64,000 nt of DNA from Kryptolebias marmoratus (GCF_001649575.2 NC_051434.1:16983492-17047491); one strand, 5' to 3'. Shown: positions 51,601-55,816, counted from the stretch's first letter. A program made the numbers and translations. Notes: generated from the letters alone by a model not told the origin.

Positions 51601-53847
51601 GCTCCTCCACATCGAGAGGAGCCAGTTGAGGTGGTTCAGACATCTGGTAAGGATGAACCCTGGATGCCTCCCTTGGGAGGTGTTCCAACTGGGAGGAGGC
51701 CCAGAACAGGCTGGAGAGACCATGTCTCTTGGCTGGCCTGGGAACGTTTTGGAAACCTCCCAGAAGAGCTGGAAGAGGTGGCTGTGGAGAGAGATGTCTG
51801 GGCTTCTTCTGCTGCCCCAAATAATGGATGGATGGATGGATGGATGGATGGATGGATGGATGGATGGATGGAAGAACGCCAACCAATTGGTCTGCGCTTG
51901 TATTTTGCTAACAGATAGACACGCCTTTTTTTTTTTTTTTCAAAAAATTCCAGACTTATAGCCACCAACATTCTGCTTTGACATAAAAAAAAAAAACACC
52001 GGACATCGTCTGTTCTATTTTCCCAACGATTCGAAACATTCCGTGTCGTCCTTTTTCCACGTTCAAAATCAAAGCTGACTGGAAATCTTAACCCCTGATC
52101 CGTTCAGCTTCGCGGACCGCTGACAGTCCGATGGCTGAGGCTCGCTCCGCTCCAAAGATGTGCTTCAAAGTATCGTCTCCGCCGGGGATGGATTAATGTG
52201 CAGCGGAGTGGGCTACAGAGCGTCTCGCAACTTAGAAGACAGAGACGGGAGGAAGCGAGGAGGACGTCTCCCCCCCGTCTGTGAACGACCGGGTTGGCAA
52301 ACACAAAAGTGGGTTTTCCGGAATGTTTCCCTAAGAAAAAGAAAATCGGAGAGGAGAGGAGAGCACACGGGCGGCTCGTTATCGGCCAGCGGACCACGAG
52401 TACAGAAGAGTGGAGACATCGATATTTTCAAACGGCATAAATAGATTCTGGAGGAACAGCTCGCCGCCACCCGGATGCTCGTTGTCGTTCCGGCTCTCCT
52501 CTGGCGGCGCTGGGGAAGAATGCGATCGCCCGTGTCTGTGCATGTGTTTCTGCGTCCGTCTGTTAGCAAAATATCTCAGGAACCGCTGGACGAGTTTTGA
52601 TCAAACCCGCCTGAGGTAACCCCTGGATGTACGTCTGCAGCTGATTAACTTTTGGAGCCGGCCTAATTCAAGGTGGCTGCTGCAGCTGAGCAACCTCGGC
52701 CGGCAGGAAAATAGCGATCAGCAGTCAGTTTTTCCAGATACGAGTCTTGGGTTTGGTCCGACGGTGGCTGAGAGTCGCCGCCAACGCTTGCTCCGAGTGT
52801 CGAACAGGTGGCTCAAGATCTGCGTTTAAAACTTGCCACTAAAAGCAGGAGTTAACCTTGTGTGTCTGTTAGCAAAATATCTTCTGAACCACTGGGCAGA
52901 AGTTCATGAAACTCACAGAACATGATCATTGGATGTACGTTTACACCTGATCAACTTTTGGAGCCAATCCGATTTAAGATGGCCGCCACATTAACAGACC
53001 TTTCCCAAACACATAAATGGCAATAACTCAGTCAGTTTCAGGAGTATTGAGGTCAGATTTGGAGTGGTAGTACCTGAGAGTCGTCCGCGACACACGCTCC
53101 GAGCGCTTTCAGATCGCGCAAGGTTTTTGTTTGAAACTCCGACGTGCAAGGTGACGTACGACGTTACAGGCTTGGGTTTTAGTCGGTGAAATGAATGTAT
53201 GGAAAGAACTTTGGCTCTGACCTGCCACACATGATTGTCTTCTTTCTCAGGAAGCAAAATGCTAAAAAAAATTAATTAAAAAAAATAAATAAATAAATAA
53301 ATAAAGAGCCGTGTCAAAAACACGTCTTCTCAGTAAACTGTCTTTCCTTGAATGTAAAAATAGACACTTTATTGAAAACGGGACTTCTTTTTTTCCCATT
53401 TCCTGTCAGGACAGCAGTAACGTGTTGATATTATTATGATGATGATGATGATGATGATGAGGCTCAAACTCCTCCTGACCTCCTTTTTGGGAGCTCAGCT
53501 GCCCACACACACACACCTCCTGTGTAAACACTCGCCTCGGCTCACACACACACACACACACACATGCGGGCGCGTGCGCTCACCAGTCCTGAAGCGAAGA
53601 ACACGGCCAGCAGCGCGAGGCAGGTTCCCATGACGATCAGCAGCAGGAACACGATCAGCGGGTGCTGCTGGCTCATCCTGTAGTACGACTCGTACAGCCA
53701 GTCCTGGGGCTTCTCGCCCTCCGGGCACGCCTCGCCCGGGAGCCCGGGGCACCCGTCCCCCAGGCCCTCAGGCCCCTCGGCGCCCTCGCCCCCATCGCTC
53801 TTCTCCAGCAGGTAGCGTCCGCGGGTCCACAGCGCCTCCTGCCACAT
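6550..53847 (-). CDS. adcy2: Adenylate cyclase type 2 gene, first 15 coding exons (3' part outside window)
   Basis: Integral membrane enzyme converting ATP to cyclic AMP and pyrophosphate. Fifteen minus-strand exons (listed separately) join in frame to 669 residues: N-terminus 1-61; membrane segments 1-6 at about 62-235; linker 236-300; C1a catalytic domain about 300-485 with metal-binding Asp313 (ILYADIVGF) and Asp357 (ILGDCYYC); C1b about 486-608; membrane segments 7-8 at about 618-669. The start MWQEA, the [16 protein letters not shown] stretch and the C1b block [20 protein letters not shown] identify type 2 rather than types 4 or 7. Every exon phase matches its neighbour and all donors are GT. 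Segments 9-12 and the C2 domain are missing and must lie left of base 1. Type 2 enzymes are known to respond to Gs-alpha, G beta-gamma and protein kinase C and to be insensitive to calcium. Teleosts may keep two copies (2a/2b); which this is cannot be told. Confidence 0.95.
6639..6661. repeat. (CA)n microsatellite at the adcy2 exon 15 acceptor
   Basis: In the transcript it reads (TG)n with one TGCG break, then TTTCAG. It replaces the usual pyrimidine tract of the exon 15 acceptor. Confidence 0.9.
6989..7044. other. GC-rich perfect hairpin in adcy2 intron 14
   Basis: Arms GCGCGGCGGCGC (6997-7008) and GCGCCGCCGCGC (7023-7034) are exact inverses around a 14-base loop. An outer GTGAAT/ATTCAC pair (6989-6994, 7039-7044) extends the stem with a small bulge. 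It would fold in RNA of either strand. Confidence 0.75.
7201..7298 (-). CDS. adcy2: adcy2 coding exon 14: membrane segment 7
   Basis: 98 bp: 32 codons (609-640) plus two bases of Lys641. [20 protein letters not shown], then [12 protein letters not shown]. Acceptor cctctcaacag, donor GTAAGT (perfect consensus). The helix spans about 619-640. A Tc1-like relic in intron 13 ends about 54 bp from this acceptor. Confidence 0.94.
7354..8487 (+). mobile_element. Tc1-like transposon relic (PPTN-like ends) filling intron 13
   Basis: Inverted ends CACTTTATTGCCAAAAGTAT (left) and CACTATATTGCCAAAAGTAT (complement of right) lie just inside TA dinucleotides at 7352-7353 and 8488-8489, the expected TA target duplication. 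Length 1134 bp, about usual for a Tc1 element. It holds the transposase pseudogene listed separately. Confidence 0.85.
7472..8372 (+). pseudogene. Decayed Tc1-like transposase
   Basis: Begins [20 protein letters not shown], the usual start of this transposase group, then is broken by stops and frameshifts. Later fragments include [13 protein letters not shown], then [17 protein letters not shown], then [19 protein letters not shown], then [12 protein letters not shown]. The D of FLFQHD and the [10 protein letters not shown] block belong to the DDE nuclease core. Stops after YSIVS and after FQHD rule out a working protein. Confidence 0.8.
8710..8779 (-). CDS. adcy2: adcy2 coding exon 13: end of C1b before membrane segment 7
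   Basis: 70 bp: completes Lys585, then 23 codons [23 protein letters not shown] (586-608). Acceptor tgtctccag, donor GTAGGC. A second AG five bases further in (ccagacag) is not used if the family spelling KQW is kept. Confidence 0.93.
8780..10811. other. adcy2 intron 12
   Basis: About 2 kb with no exon. Holds a (TTGG)n stretch near 9358-9368 and the LTR-like segment at 9754-10261. I see nothing recognisable in 8780-9750 or 10265-10811. Confidence 0.6.
9754..10261 (+). mobile_element. LTR-like segment
   Basis: Starts TGTCATGG and ends TTGACA. It contains a block (ttcacttctcctcagtcagt, ccacctgctcc, gtttgtaaccacttctcc) that is also found, inverted, at 44915-45173. The late stretch gagtctgcgcattgggttcg resembles the end of fish LTR elements. 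No target duplication is visible, so the borders are uncertain. Confidence 0.4.
10812..10892 (-). CDS. adcy2: adcy2 coding exon 12: C1b helix
   Basis: 81 bp, phases 2 and 2: completes Arg558, then [20 protein letters not shown] and DGINSQ (559-584), then two bases of Lys585. Acceptor ttccgaag, donor GTAAGC. Basic, charged helix typical of the end of C1b. The 81 bp length is a multiple of three, so skipping this exon would keep the frame. Confidence 0.93.
10987..11027 (-). CDS. adcy2: adcy2 coding exon 11: 41-bp exon in C1b
   Basis: 41 bp: 13 codons ([13 protein letters not shown], residues 545-557) plus two bases of Arg558. Acceptor gtgtttcag, donor GTGAGC. It sits between introns of only 105 and 94 bp and would be missed by an open-reading-frame scan. 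The DVPMGQ start matches the family, and the phase links exons 10 and 12 exactly. Confidence 0.9.
11133..11309 (-). CDS. adcy2: adcy2 coding exon 10: C1b regulatory linker
   Basis: 59 codons, phase 0 at both ends, residues 486-544. It starts [20 protein letters not shown] and ends [14 protein letters not shown]. The middle block [20 protein letters not shown] is near-diagnostic of type 2. Acceptor tgttcccag, donor GTGAGG. The first 15 residues are the least conserved part; the rest is highly conserved. Confidence 0.95.
11505..11775 (+). repeat. Dispersed repeat family, near-complete copy
   Basis: Contains in order tctgttggcgaaatatctca, cgaaccagtggagcgatttt, ttcaagacggccgccgcagc, aactcagtcagttttaacag and gtggtagtagctgggagtcg. 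The other landmarks are in family order. Confidence 0.75.
11776..14159. other. adcy2 intron 9, unassigned part
   Basis: No exon, RNA gene or clear element seen. Holds T-runs near 12067-12085 and 12486-12496 and a mixed GT tract at 12255-12288. Several short open frames here have no recognisable content. Confidence 0.5.
14160..14410 (+). mobile_element. LINE reverse transcriptase fragment, left arm of an inverted duplication
   Basis: Plus strand encodes [18 protein letters not shown] and, further on, SVYADDTH, the reverse-transcriptase blocks GxPQGSxLGP and YADD of L2/CR1-type LINEs, with frameshifts. The same sequence lies inverted at 14745-14975. Confidence 0.6.
14411..14585. mobile_element. 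hAT-like short palindromic element, interrupted
   Basis: Reads caggggtaagcaaccctggt, then ccttgagagccactatcctg and catgtgttacttgttttctg. Its second half mirrors the first (cagctgtgttggagcagaga, aacaagt). Expected continuation acatgcaggatag appears only after the LINE tail, at about 14736-14748. This is a widespread teleost hAT-type palindromic family. Confidence 0.55.
14586..14734 (+). mobile_element. LINE/SINE 3' tail with poly(A), nested in the hAT-like element
   Basis: Ends in tctggttaaataaaggctta, ataaa and a run of about 25 A at 14708-14734. The cccttgtgaaagaggtcttg, atctcag segment matches the tail of the SINE at 24218-24473. The A-run confirms retroposition on the plus strand. Confidence 0.65.
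14745..14975 (-). mobile_element. LINE reverse transcriptase fragment, right arm of the inverted duplication
   Basis: Minus strand encodes [20 protein letters not shown] preceded by [20 protein letters not shown], a decayed L2/CR1-type domain. It is clearly similar to 14160-14335 in inverse orientation, e.g. cctaacattgatccttgtgg against ccacaaggatcaatgttagg. Confidence 0.6.
15716..15848 (-). CDS. adcy2: adcy2 coding exon 9: end of C1a
   Basis: 133 bp: one base completing Gly441, then 44 codons, residues 442-485, [20 protein letters not shown], then [20 protein letters not shown], then INPK. Acceptor atccgcag; the donor GTTGGA lacks the usual purine-A-G at +3 to +5 and is the weakest in the gene. 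The frame continues correctly into exon 10. Confidence 0.93.
16461..16619 (-). CDS. adcy2: adcy2 coding exon 8: C1a central strands
   Basis: 159 bp, phases 1 and 2: residues 389-440 plus split Gly441. [20 protein letters not shown], then [20 protein letters not shown], then [12 protein letters not shown]. Acceptor cgccacag, donor [19 protein letters not shown] and [18 protein letters not shown] are hallmark blocks of class III cyclases. Third codon positions are strongly G/C here, unlike the flanking introns. Confidence 0.95.
16905..17165 (+). repeat. Dispersed repeat family, near-complete copy in intron 7
   Basis: ctgttagcaaaacatcttgt, gaaccgccaaacatattttc, caattcaagatggctgccaa, gctataactcagtggatttt and gtgatagtagctgagagtta occur in family order. 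The copy fills about a quarter of the 966-bp intron. Confidence 0.8.
17586..17713 (-). CDS. adcy2: adcy2 coding exon 7: C1a with second metal-binding Asp
   Basis: 128 bp: 42 codons (residues 346-387) plus two bases of Lys388. [20 protein letters not shown], then [20 protein letters not shown], then AI. Acceptor tgtttttag, donor GTAAAA. Asp357 in ILGDCYYC is the second metal-binding aspartate, so the C1 metal site is intact. Confidence 0.95.
17828..18484 (+). mobile_element. PIF/Harbinger-like element with TTA target duplication
   Basis: Ends GGCTGCGTTCACA and, complemented, GGGTGCATTCACA form inverted termini. TTA flanks both sides (17825-17827, 18485-18487), the usual three-base target of this superfamily. 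At 18128 a frame opens [20 protein letters not shown], like the start of the Myb/SANT-type protein Harbinger elements carry, but it is lost after about 45 codons. No DDE transposase remains. Confidence 0.6.
18488..19059. other. adcy2 intron 6, unassigned part
   Basis: No exon or named element recognised. A G-run near 18970-18978 is followed by AT-rich DNA. Open frames here are chance. Confidence 0.5.
19060..19975 (+). pseudogene. Second Tc1-like transposon relic
   Basis: Translates in broken frames to Tc1 transposase-like pieces: [38 protein letters not shown], then IPKHSS and [11 protein letters not shown], the region around the second catalytic residue. A-rich insertions and many stops show long decay. 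Terminal repeats are not recognisable, so the ends are approximate. Confidence 0.55.
20662..20773 (-). CDS. adcy2: adcy2 coding exon 6: C1a core with first metal-binding Asp
   Basis: 112 bp: last base of Ser308, then 37 codons, residues 309-345, [20 protein letters not shown] to [10 protein letters not shown]. Acceptor ctctgcag, donor GTAACT. Asp313 in YADIVGFT is the first of the two aspartates that hold the catalytic magnesium ions. The [20 protein letters not shown] run is the alpha2 region of the domain. Confidence 0.95.
21470..21935 (-). mobile_element. Terminal part of a Tc1-like element
   Basis: Resembles the non-coding 5' end of a common teleost Tc1-like family, inverted: gggggtgaatactttttttt at 21904-21923, with an earlier internal echo ggggggtgaatatttctgca at 21723-21742, tgcatccactgccctcaggt and tttgtctctgagttgccttc. 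No coding part. Confidence 0.5.
21936..22634. other. adcy2 intron 5, exon-5 side
   Basis: Contains a strongly purine-rich tract at about 22355-22530 (its complement is C/T-rich), about 100 bp beyond the exon 5 donor. No element or exon recognised. Confidence 0.5.
22635..22783 (-). CDS. adcy2: adcy2 coding exon 5: linker into the C1a domain
   Basis: 149 bp: 49 codons (residues 259-307) plus two bases of Ser308. Reads [20 protein letters not shown], then [20 protein letters not shown] and [10 protein letters not shown]. Acceptor ctctgtag, donor GTGAAG. The [10 protein letters not shown] block is the helix that precedes the catalytic fold in all mammalian-type cyclases. The ARVMK and NFGRTES spellings are lineage differences. 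The open frames nearby on this strand are shadows. Confidence 0.93.
23186..23725. repeat. Minisatellite, unit about 125 bp, roughly 4.3 copies
   Basis: The phrase ttgacctttgacccc (or a close variant) recurs at about 23195, 23323, 23446, 23572 and 23699, at spacings of 123-128 bp. Shared flanks include agctgcagagttagagca and gaaatcaatggtgatca. Units differ by 15-25 percent by eye, so the array is not young. Flanking gacagacaaaccaacagaca and cctccttggcagagggaatg suggest it sits inside a larger dispersed element. Confidence 0.8.
24218..24473 (-). mobile_element. tRNA-headed SINE with LINE-type tail
   Basis: On the minus strand the head reads gggacagcacgatggattag, tggttagcattg, with an A-box-like TAGTGGTTAGC and a B-box-like GGTTCAAAACC. 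A central ttttctccggacactccggt block follows. The 3' tail gaaaaagagatctgtgatct, caatgggatttgtctggtta, aatgaaagc matches the LINE tail at 14640-14707. Confidence 0.65.
24768..25380 (+). pseudogene. Third Tc1-like transposon relic
   Basis: Recognisable transposase-coding DNA in family order: tatgaagaccaaggaactcg, gtcagagacaaagttgtggg, gaagtacagatcagggttgg, ggtgctgtggtcaggtgaaa, aacagtgaagcacggtggcg. About 200 bp in the middle are missing and stops are present. The left side keeps the A/T-rich terminal region (ttgttgtattacaacgtgta). Confidence 0.6.
25545..25700 (+). repeat. Fragment of a common fish dispersed repeat
   Basis: ccatccataatccg, cagttgtcatcaagcaagag, acagggtacacctgattccc and caattaacctagc follow the order of a widespread teleost repeat that normally continues into the block present in the SINE at 24300-24360. 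Confidence 0.45.
26050..26135. repeat. Two GT microsatellite tracts
   Basis: GT runs at about 26050-26068 and 26115-26135, 47 bp apart, in adcy2 intron 4. Confidence 0.85.
26144..28099. other. adcy2 intron 4, central part, no clear element
   Basis: A G-run at 26240-26251, a (TCA)n tract at 27616-27637 and otherwise unremarkable AT-rich DNA. No exon or classified repeat seen. Confidence 0.5.
28100..28245. mobile_element. Possible hAT-type terminal fragment
   Basis: The phrases agatttgtcgctagtcgctt, aatggctagagggctctgaa and gcgacaaagtcgctgagttg resemble the non-coding end of teleost hAT elements. No terminal repeat or target duplication could be set. Confidence 0.3.
28246..29134. other. adcy2 intron 4, exon-4 side
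   Basis: No exon or assigned repeat seen between the possible hAT fragment and the dispersed-family copy. Confidence 0.45.
29135..29395 (+). repeat. Dispersed repeat family, near-complete copy next to exon 4
   Basis: tctgttagcaaaatatctcc, tgaaccgtttgacagatttt, aatgaaactttcaggagata, gattgaagatggccatgaca and agtgtggtagtagctgcgac are in order. It ends about 50 bp from the exon 4 donor, so it lies antisense in the adcy2 transcript. Confidence 0.8.
29445..29594 (-). CDS. adcy2: adcy2 coding exon 4: membrane segment 6 and start of the cytosolic linker
   Basis: 50 codons, phase 0 at both ends, residues 209-258, [20 protein letters not shown] to LEFEKHQQ. Acceptor tgtggcag, donor GTACAC. The helix is followed by [20 protein letters not shown], the well-conserved run that leads into the signalling-helix region before the catalytic domain. 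A copy of the dispersed repeat family described elsewhere ends about 50 bp beyond the donor. Confidence 0.95.
30306..30467 (-). CDS. adcy2: adcy2 coding exon 3: membrane segments 4 and 5
   Basis: 54 codons, phase 0 at both ends, residues 155-208, [20 protein letters not shown] to ELEPLVWQ. Acceptor tgcttccag, donor GTAAGA. It carries helix 4 (about 155-171) and helix 5 (about 174-195). The hydrophilic STATELEP turn is the short extracellular loop before helix 6. Intron 3, to its left in genome order, is only 711 bp. Confidence 0.95.
31487..31570 (+). mobile_element. LINE reverse transcriptase fragment
   Basis: Encodes [20 protein letters not shown] followed by REMVE. FADD is the reverse-transcriptase active-site box, and the [10 protein letters not shown] continuation is typical of a fish LINE family. 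Only about 28 codons are recognisable. Confidence 0.55.
32044..32103. other. Assembly gap (60 N)
   Basis: Run of N inside adcy2 intron 2; no exon is expected here because exons 2 and 3 join in frame. Confidence 0.95.
33178..34536. mobile_element. Candidate DNA transposon with 17-bp perfect inverted ends
   Basis: TTAAAGCTGAACTGAAA at 33178-33194 is exactly inverted at 34520-34536. Both outer edges are TTAA, which could be a piggyBac-type target duplication or simply part of the ends. The 1.36-kb interior has no recognisable transposase. Confidence 0.5.
36070..36135 (-). repeat. Dispersed repeat family, short 5' fragment
   Basis: acagtttcattttaatccgt, tcagtgattcaggagatatt and ttgctaattgg match the proximal block of the family on the minus strand. 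Confidence 0.45.
38985..39195 (+). repeat. Decayed common fish repeat tail
   Basis: ttgtgaagcgctctgattgg, ctagaaaggcgctacataaa and gtacagtccagttaccattg form the tail of a very common teleost repeat whose consensus reads AAAGCGCTTTGAGTGG and GCGCTATATAA. Confidence 0.5.
40817..41014 (-). CDS. adcy2: adcy2 coding exon 2: membrane segments 2 and 3
   Basis: 66 codons, phase 0 at both ends, residues 89-154, from [20 protein letters not shown] to GGRVSPWDQ. Acceptor ctgtcttcag and donor GTACGG. Two hydrophobic helices (about 95-115 and 121-143) are separated by the conserved basic turn [12 protein letters not shown]. The first residues (NTEDH) differ from the usual type 2 exon start but keep the acidic pair before the helix. 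Confidence 0.95.
41630..42310 (-). pseudogene. Decayed CR1/L2-group LINE, C-terminal reverse transcriptase part
   Basis: Minus strand reads [20 protein letters not shown], then [20 protein letters not shown], then [20 protein letters not shown], then SCDPSQPG and, after a stop, [15 protein letters not shown]. These follow the post-FADD order of a common fish LINE (WCxxNNLxLNxxKTK, FLGVHI, [12 protein letters not shown], PSGRRY). Stops and frameshifts make it dead. Confidence 0.65.
42430..44890. other. adcy2 intron 1, AT-rich block
   Basis: AT-rich DNA with many homopolymer runs. Contains part of a scattered motif TAACAGAGTTGAC (see findings). No exon or classified element. Confidence 0.5.
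44900..45173 (-). mobile_element. LTR-like fragment related to 9754-10261
   Basis: The minus strand begins TGTCACCGTATGG and contains ttcactcctcctcagtcagt, ctccacctgcctac and aattgtaatcactcacctgt, matching the plus-strand block at about 9920-10000. It is truncated at its 3' side. Confidence 0.4.
45180..48823. other. adcy2 intron 1, unassigned part
   Basis: Contains an (AT)n tract at about 47053-47075 and a palindromic AT block near 47767-47800 (attattaataataatattat). No exon or recognised element. Confidence 0.5.
48824..48861. other. Assembly gap (38 N) beside a GT tract
   Basis: The sequence entering the gap is gtgtgtgtgtg, so the gap is probably an unresolved microsatellite. Confidence 0.9.
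48991..49031. repeat. (CA)n microsatellite
   Basis: About 20 CA units with CG interruptions, in adcy2 intron 1. Confidence 0.9.
49655..49915 (-). repeat. Dispersed repeat family, near-complete copy
   Basis: gatgactctcagctactacc, acgtcaaatttgagcgcaat, tggcagccatcttgacttgg, gttaatcagttgtaggtgtt and ataagatattttgctaacag in minus-strand order. First of two copies in the same direction. Confidence 0.8.
49965..50190 (-). repeat. Dispersed repeat family, second tandem-oriented copy
   Basis: gttagggatgactctcagct, actgccacaacaaatttcag, tggcagccatcttgaattgc and gtcaatcagctgtagacgct. It lies about 50 bp from the previous copy, same orientation. Confidence 0.75.
50191..51075. other. adcy2 intron 1, GC-richer unassigned segment
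   Basis: Holds several overlapping open frames on both strands (up to 186 codons) with no recognisable domain and no splice-compatible link to adcy2. No element identified. Confidence 0.45.
51080..51872 (+). pseudogene. Truncated non-LTR retrotransposon with (TGGA)n tail
   Basis: Encodes a C-terminal reverse transcriptase piece: [37 protein letters not shown], then after a deletion and frameshifts [44 protein letters not shown] is the active-site box. It ends in about 12 TGGA units (51824-51872), the short-repeat tail some fish LINEs use instead of poly(A). I would place it in the Rex/CR1-like group, not firmly. Confidence 0.7.
52555..52815 (+). repeat. Dispersed repeat family, near-complete copy
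   Basis: tctgttagcaaaatatctca, ggaaccgctggacgagtttt, gcagctgattaacttttgga, aattcaaggtggctgctgca and gtggctgagagtcgccgcca in order. The YY1-like core is changed (aaggtggc). Confidence 0.75.
52862..53125 (+). repeat. Dispersed repeat family, second tandem-oriented copy
   Basis: tctgttagcaaaatatcttc, tgaaccactgggcagaagtt, atttaagatggccgccacat, aataactcagtcagtttcag and gtggtagtacctgagagtcg. It starts about 50 bp after the previous copy, same orientation. Confidence 0.8.
53435..53461. repeat. (GAT)n trinucleotide tract
   Basis: About nine GAT units in adcy2 intron 1, about 125 bp beyond the exon 1 donor. Confidence 0.9.
53542..53564. repeat. (CA)n tract just beyond the adcy2 exon 1 donor
   Basis: In the transcript it reads (TG)11, starting 19 bases after the donor GT. 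A shorter CA tract lies at about 53502-53516. Confidence 0.9.
53584..53847 (-). CDS. adcy2: adcy2 coding exon 1: N-terminus and membrane segment 1
   Basis: 88 codons starting at the ATG at 53847 and ending at Leu88 before donor GTGAGC. It opens [16 protein letters not shown], then a Gly/Glu/Pro-rich stretch (about 18-47), then [20 protein letters not shown] and the first hydrophobic helix (about 62-88). The start fits the family, whose members open MWQEA at the same distance from the first helix. The codon frame ends in phase 0, as exon 2 requires. A (CA)n tract lies just beyond the donor at 53542-53564. The leader upstream runs into an N gap at 53875, so the 5' UTR is incomplete. Confidence 0.95.
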
Positions 53848-54420
53848 GGGTAGCGGGCGGCGGCGGGCGACAGGNNNNNNNNNNNNNNNNNNNNNNNNNN
53901 NNNNNNNNNNNNNNNNNNNNNNNNNNNNNNNNNNNNNNNNNNNNNNNNNNNNNNNNNNNNNNNNNNNNNNNNNNNNNNNNNNNNNNNNNNNNNNNNNNNN
54001 NNNNNNNNNNNNNNNNNNNNNNNNNNNNNNNNNNNNNNNNNNNNNNNNNNNNNNNNNNNNNNNNNNNNNNNNNNNNNNNNNNNNNNNNNNNNNNNNNNNN
54101 NNNNNNNGGGGGGGGGGGAGTTTGCTCGGCTCGGACTGATCGATGGACGGCCGAGTTCAGGCGAGCCAACTTTCCAGCTCCCGCAGCATCCTCTGCCGCT
54201 CCTCCTTCTGCTTGGAGGTGACAAAACTGAGTCAGGACGGTGTGAAAACCAATCCTCTTCTTCCTCCTCCTCCTCCTCCTCCTGATGCTGCTGCTGCCAC
54301 AGAGGCTCGTTGGAAGAAGGAGGACGAGACTTCGCTCCTGCTTCTGATCGCCGATGGAGAGCAGGGCAGCCTCTGCTCACTGCTCACCGAGGCAGCATGT
54401 TACTCTGCTGAGGCCAGATG
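53848..54420 (-). promoter_or_regulatory. adcy2: Probable adcy2 5' leader / promoter-proximal region, broken by a 233-base gap
   Basis: Directly upstream of the start codon the DNA is very GC-rich (gcgggcggcggcgggcg), runs into N at 53875-54107, and resumes in a G-run and GC-rich sequence with a (TCC)n tract near 54261-54282. The region is inferred to hold the 5' UTR and start site. No TATA box or start site can be placed. An open frame runs through it on the minus strand from 54380, but out of phase with exon 1 at the stated gap size. Confidence 0.4.
53875..54107. other. Assembly gap (233 N) in the adcy2 leader
   Basis: Gap in a very GC-rich context 28 bases upstream of the start codon, ending in a G-run. 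It hides part of the leader or promoter; its size may be an estimate. Confidence 0.95.
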
Positions 54421-54495
54421 AAGACTGAGGGTGTGTGTGTCTGTGTGTGTGTGTGTTTAACTGGGAGGGAGGAGAGAGACAGTACCACTGTGTGC

Positions 54496-54532
<37 letters not shown>

Positions 54533-55600
54533 CTCATGGGTAAAAAGTGTGTGTGGTGTACCTCGCAGAGGAGCTGGAAATGTGCGAACAGTGATGTGAG
54601 AGCGAGTATGTGAAGAGCCGGTGGATGGCTCAGGACTCTGAGGGTGTGTGTGTGTGTGTGTGTGTTTGCACAAAGTAAAGCCAAAAAGAAGAAAAAAAAA
54701 AGGAAGTGACCCGAGACATCAATGAGAGCGAGAAAGACGAGGAAAAAGTGTGAAGCTGGCAGAAGCTGGAGGGAGAGGAGGAAGAAGTGTGTGTCATCAT
54801 GAGTGTGTGTGTGTGTTTGTGGAGAGCAGAAAGAAAGCGAGCGAGAGGAGCCGCGACAGCTGCAGCAGCGAACCAAGAGGAGCAGCGGCGTGAGGAGGGA
54901 ACGAGGAGGGAACGAGAGGAGACGAAGTCAGGAAGAGGAGAGGAAAGGAAGAAAAAAAAACAACAAAACCAAAACACAAACCCCAGGAGACAGACAGGAG
55001 TGTGGGAGGAAGAGAGACTGGAGCTTCAAAACAAGGAGAGGGAGAAGGAGGTGGTAATGAGGGAGAGTCTGAGAGCGTCGGTGTCTGGGTGTCCTGGTTG
55101 TGAGAGTAAAAATAAAGATTTAACGAGTATAAATCCAAACACACACACACACACACACACAGCCGCCGCAGCCGTCGCGCTGCTCGACGCGACGCCTCAT
55201 GTGTCCCAGATTCCAAAGTTTTCCTTTTCTTTGCTCGCTGACCACAAAGAGCGTGCACGCAGACTGCAGGCTGCAGGTAGACGGGGAGCGCAGGTATTTT
55301 GGGGAACCGTGGGCTCGGCGGTATCAGACAGCAGCCAGCGCGAGCCAACGAGCGACAAATCGTTACAAAGTCGCCACAAATCGAAGCCCGTCAGCAGCCG
55401 AGGCTTCCAGAGGCCGCTGACGGGCCGCGGAAAAACTGCTAGAGATGGATCCCTGCTGGTAATTCAATTTTTTTTTTTTTCCCTTGTGGGTGTTTTCAAC
55501 AATACTCTAAAAACCCCAAAAAGCACCAGTTTTTTTGGCCTTCTCTGGTTTAGGATCAGATCTAAATGCGAGTTGCGCAGACAGATAAATTTAGTTTTTT
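54421..55600. other. Upstream purine-rich and dinucleotide-repeat region
   Basis: Low-complexity DNA upstream of adcy2: GT tracts at about 54430-54457, 54641-54665 and 54803-54816, a GA tract at 54498-54528, A/G-rich DNA at 54840-55060, and CA at about 55139-55161. The 273-codon plus-strand frame here is made of repeat-encoded residues and is not a credible gene. It may contain promoter elements; nothing specific is recognisable. Confidence 0.5.
54498..54528. repeat. (GA)n tract
   Basis: About 15 GA units, perfect, upstream of adcy2. Confidence 0.95.
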
Positions 55601-55774
55601 TGCACTAAGAGTTCATTAAAATTTGCTTCAACAATGAGTCCTTCTCAGTCTCAGCAGTGACACAACACTTATTATCGTTAACTGGATTTTTCCCTGGGAT
55701 TTTGGACTTCTTTGGGATTCCTCCCATTTCTTGTCTTACCTCTCTCCAGCTCTAAACAGACTATAGTGGAAAGC

Positions 55775-55777
<3 letters not shown>

Positions 55778-55816
<39 letters not shown>
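55778..55816. repeat. (TG)19 microsatellite
   Basis: Longest perfect dinucleotide run in the window, in the 5' flank of adcy2. Confidence 0.95.

Noticed and set aside
51335..51886. Minus-strand frames of 183 and 124 codons encoding IHPSIHPS repeats
   Set aside because: Antisense of the (TGGA)n tail and reverse-transcriptase remnant of the LINE at 51080-51872.
53673..53853. Plus-strand or alternative-frame genes over exon 1
   Set aside because: Shadows of the GC-rich adcy2 exon 1; the minus-strand frame starting at 53847 has the family sequence.
54787..55608. 273-codon plus-strand open frame
   Set aside because: Composed of repeat-encoded residues (CVCVC, poly-charged runs, THTHTHT); no domain, and it overlaps GT, GA and CA microsatellites upstream of adcy2.
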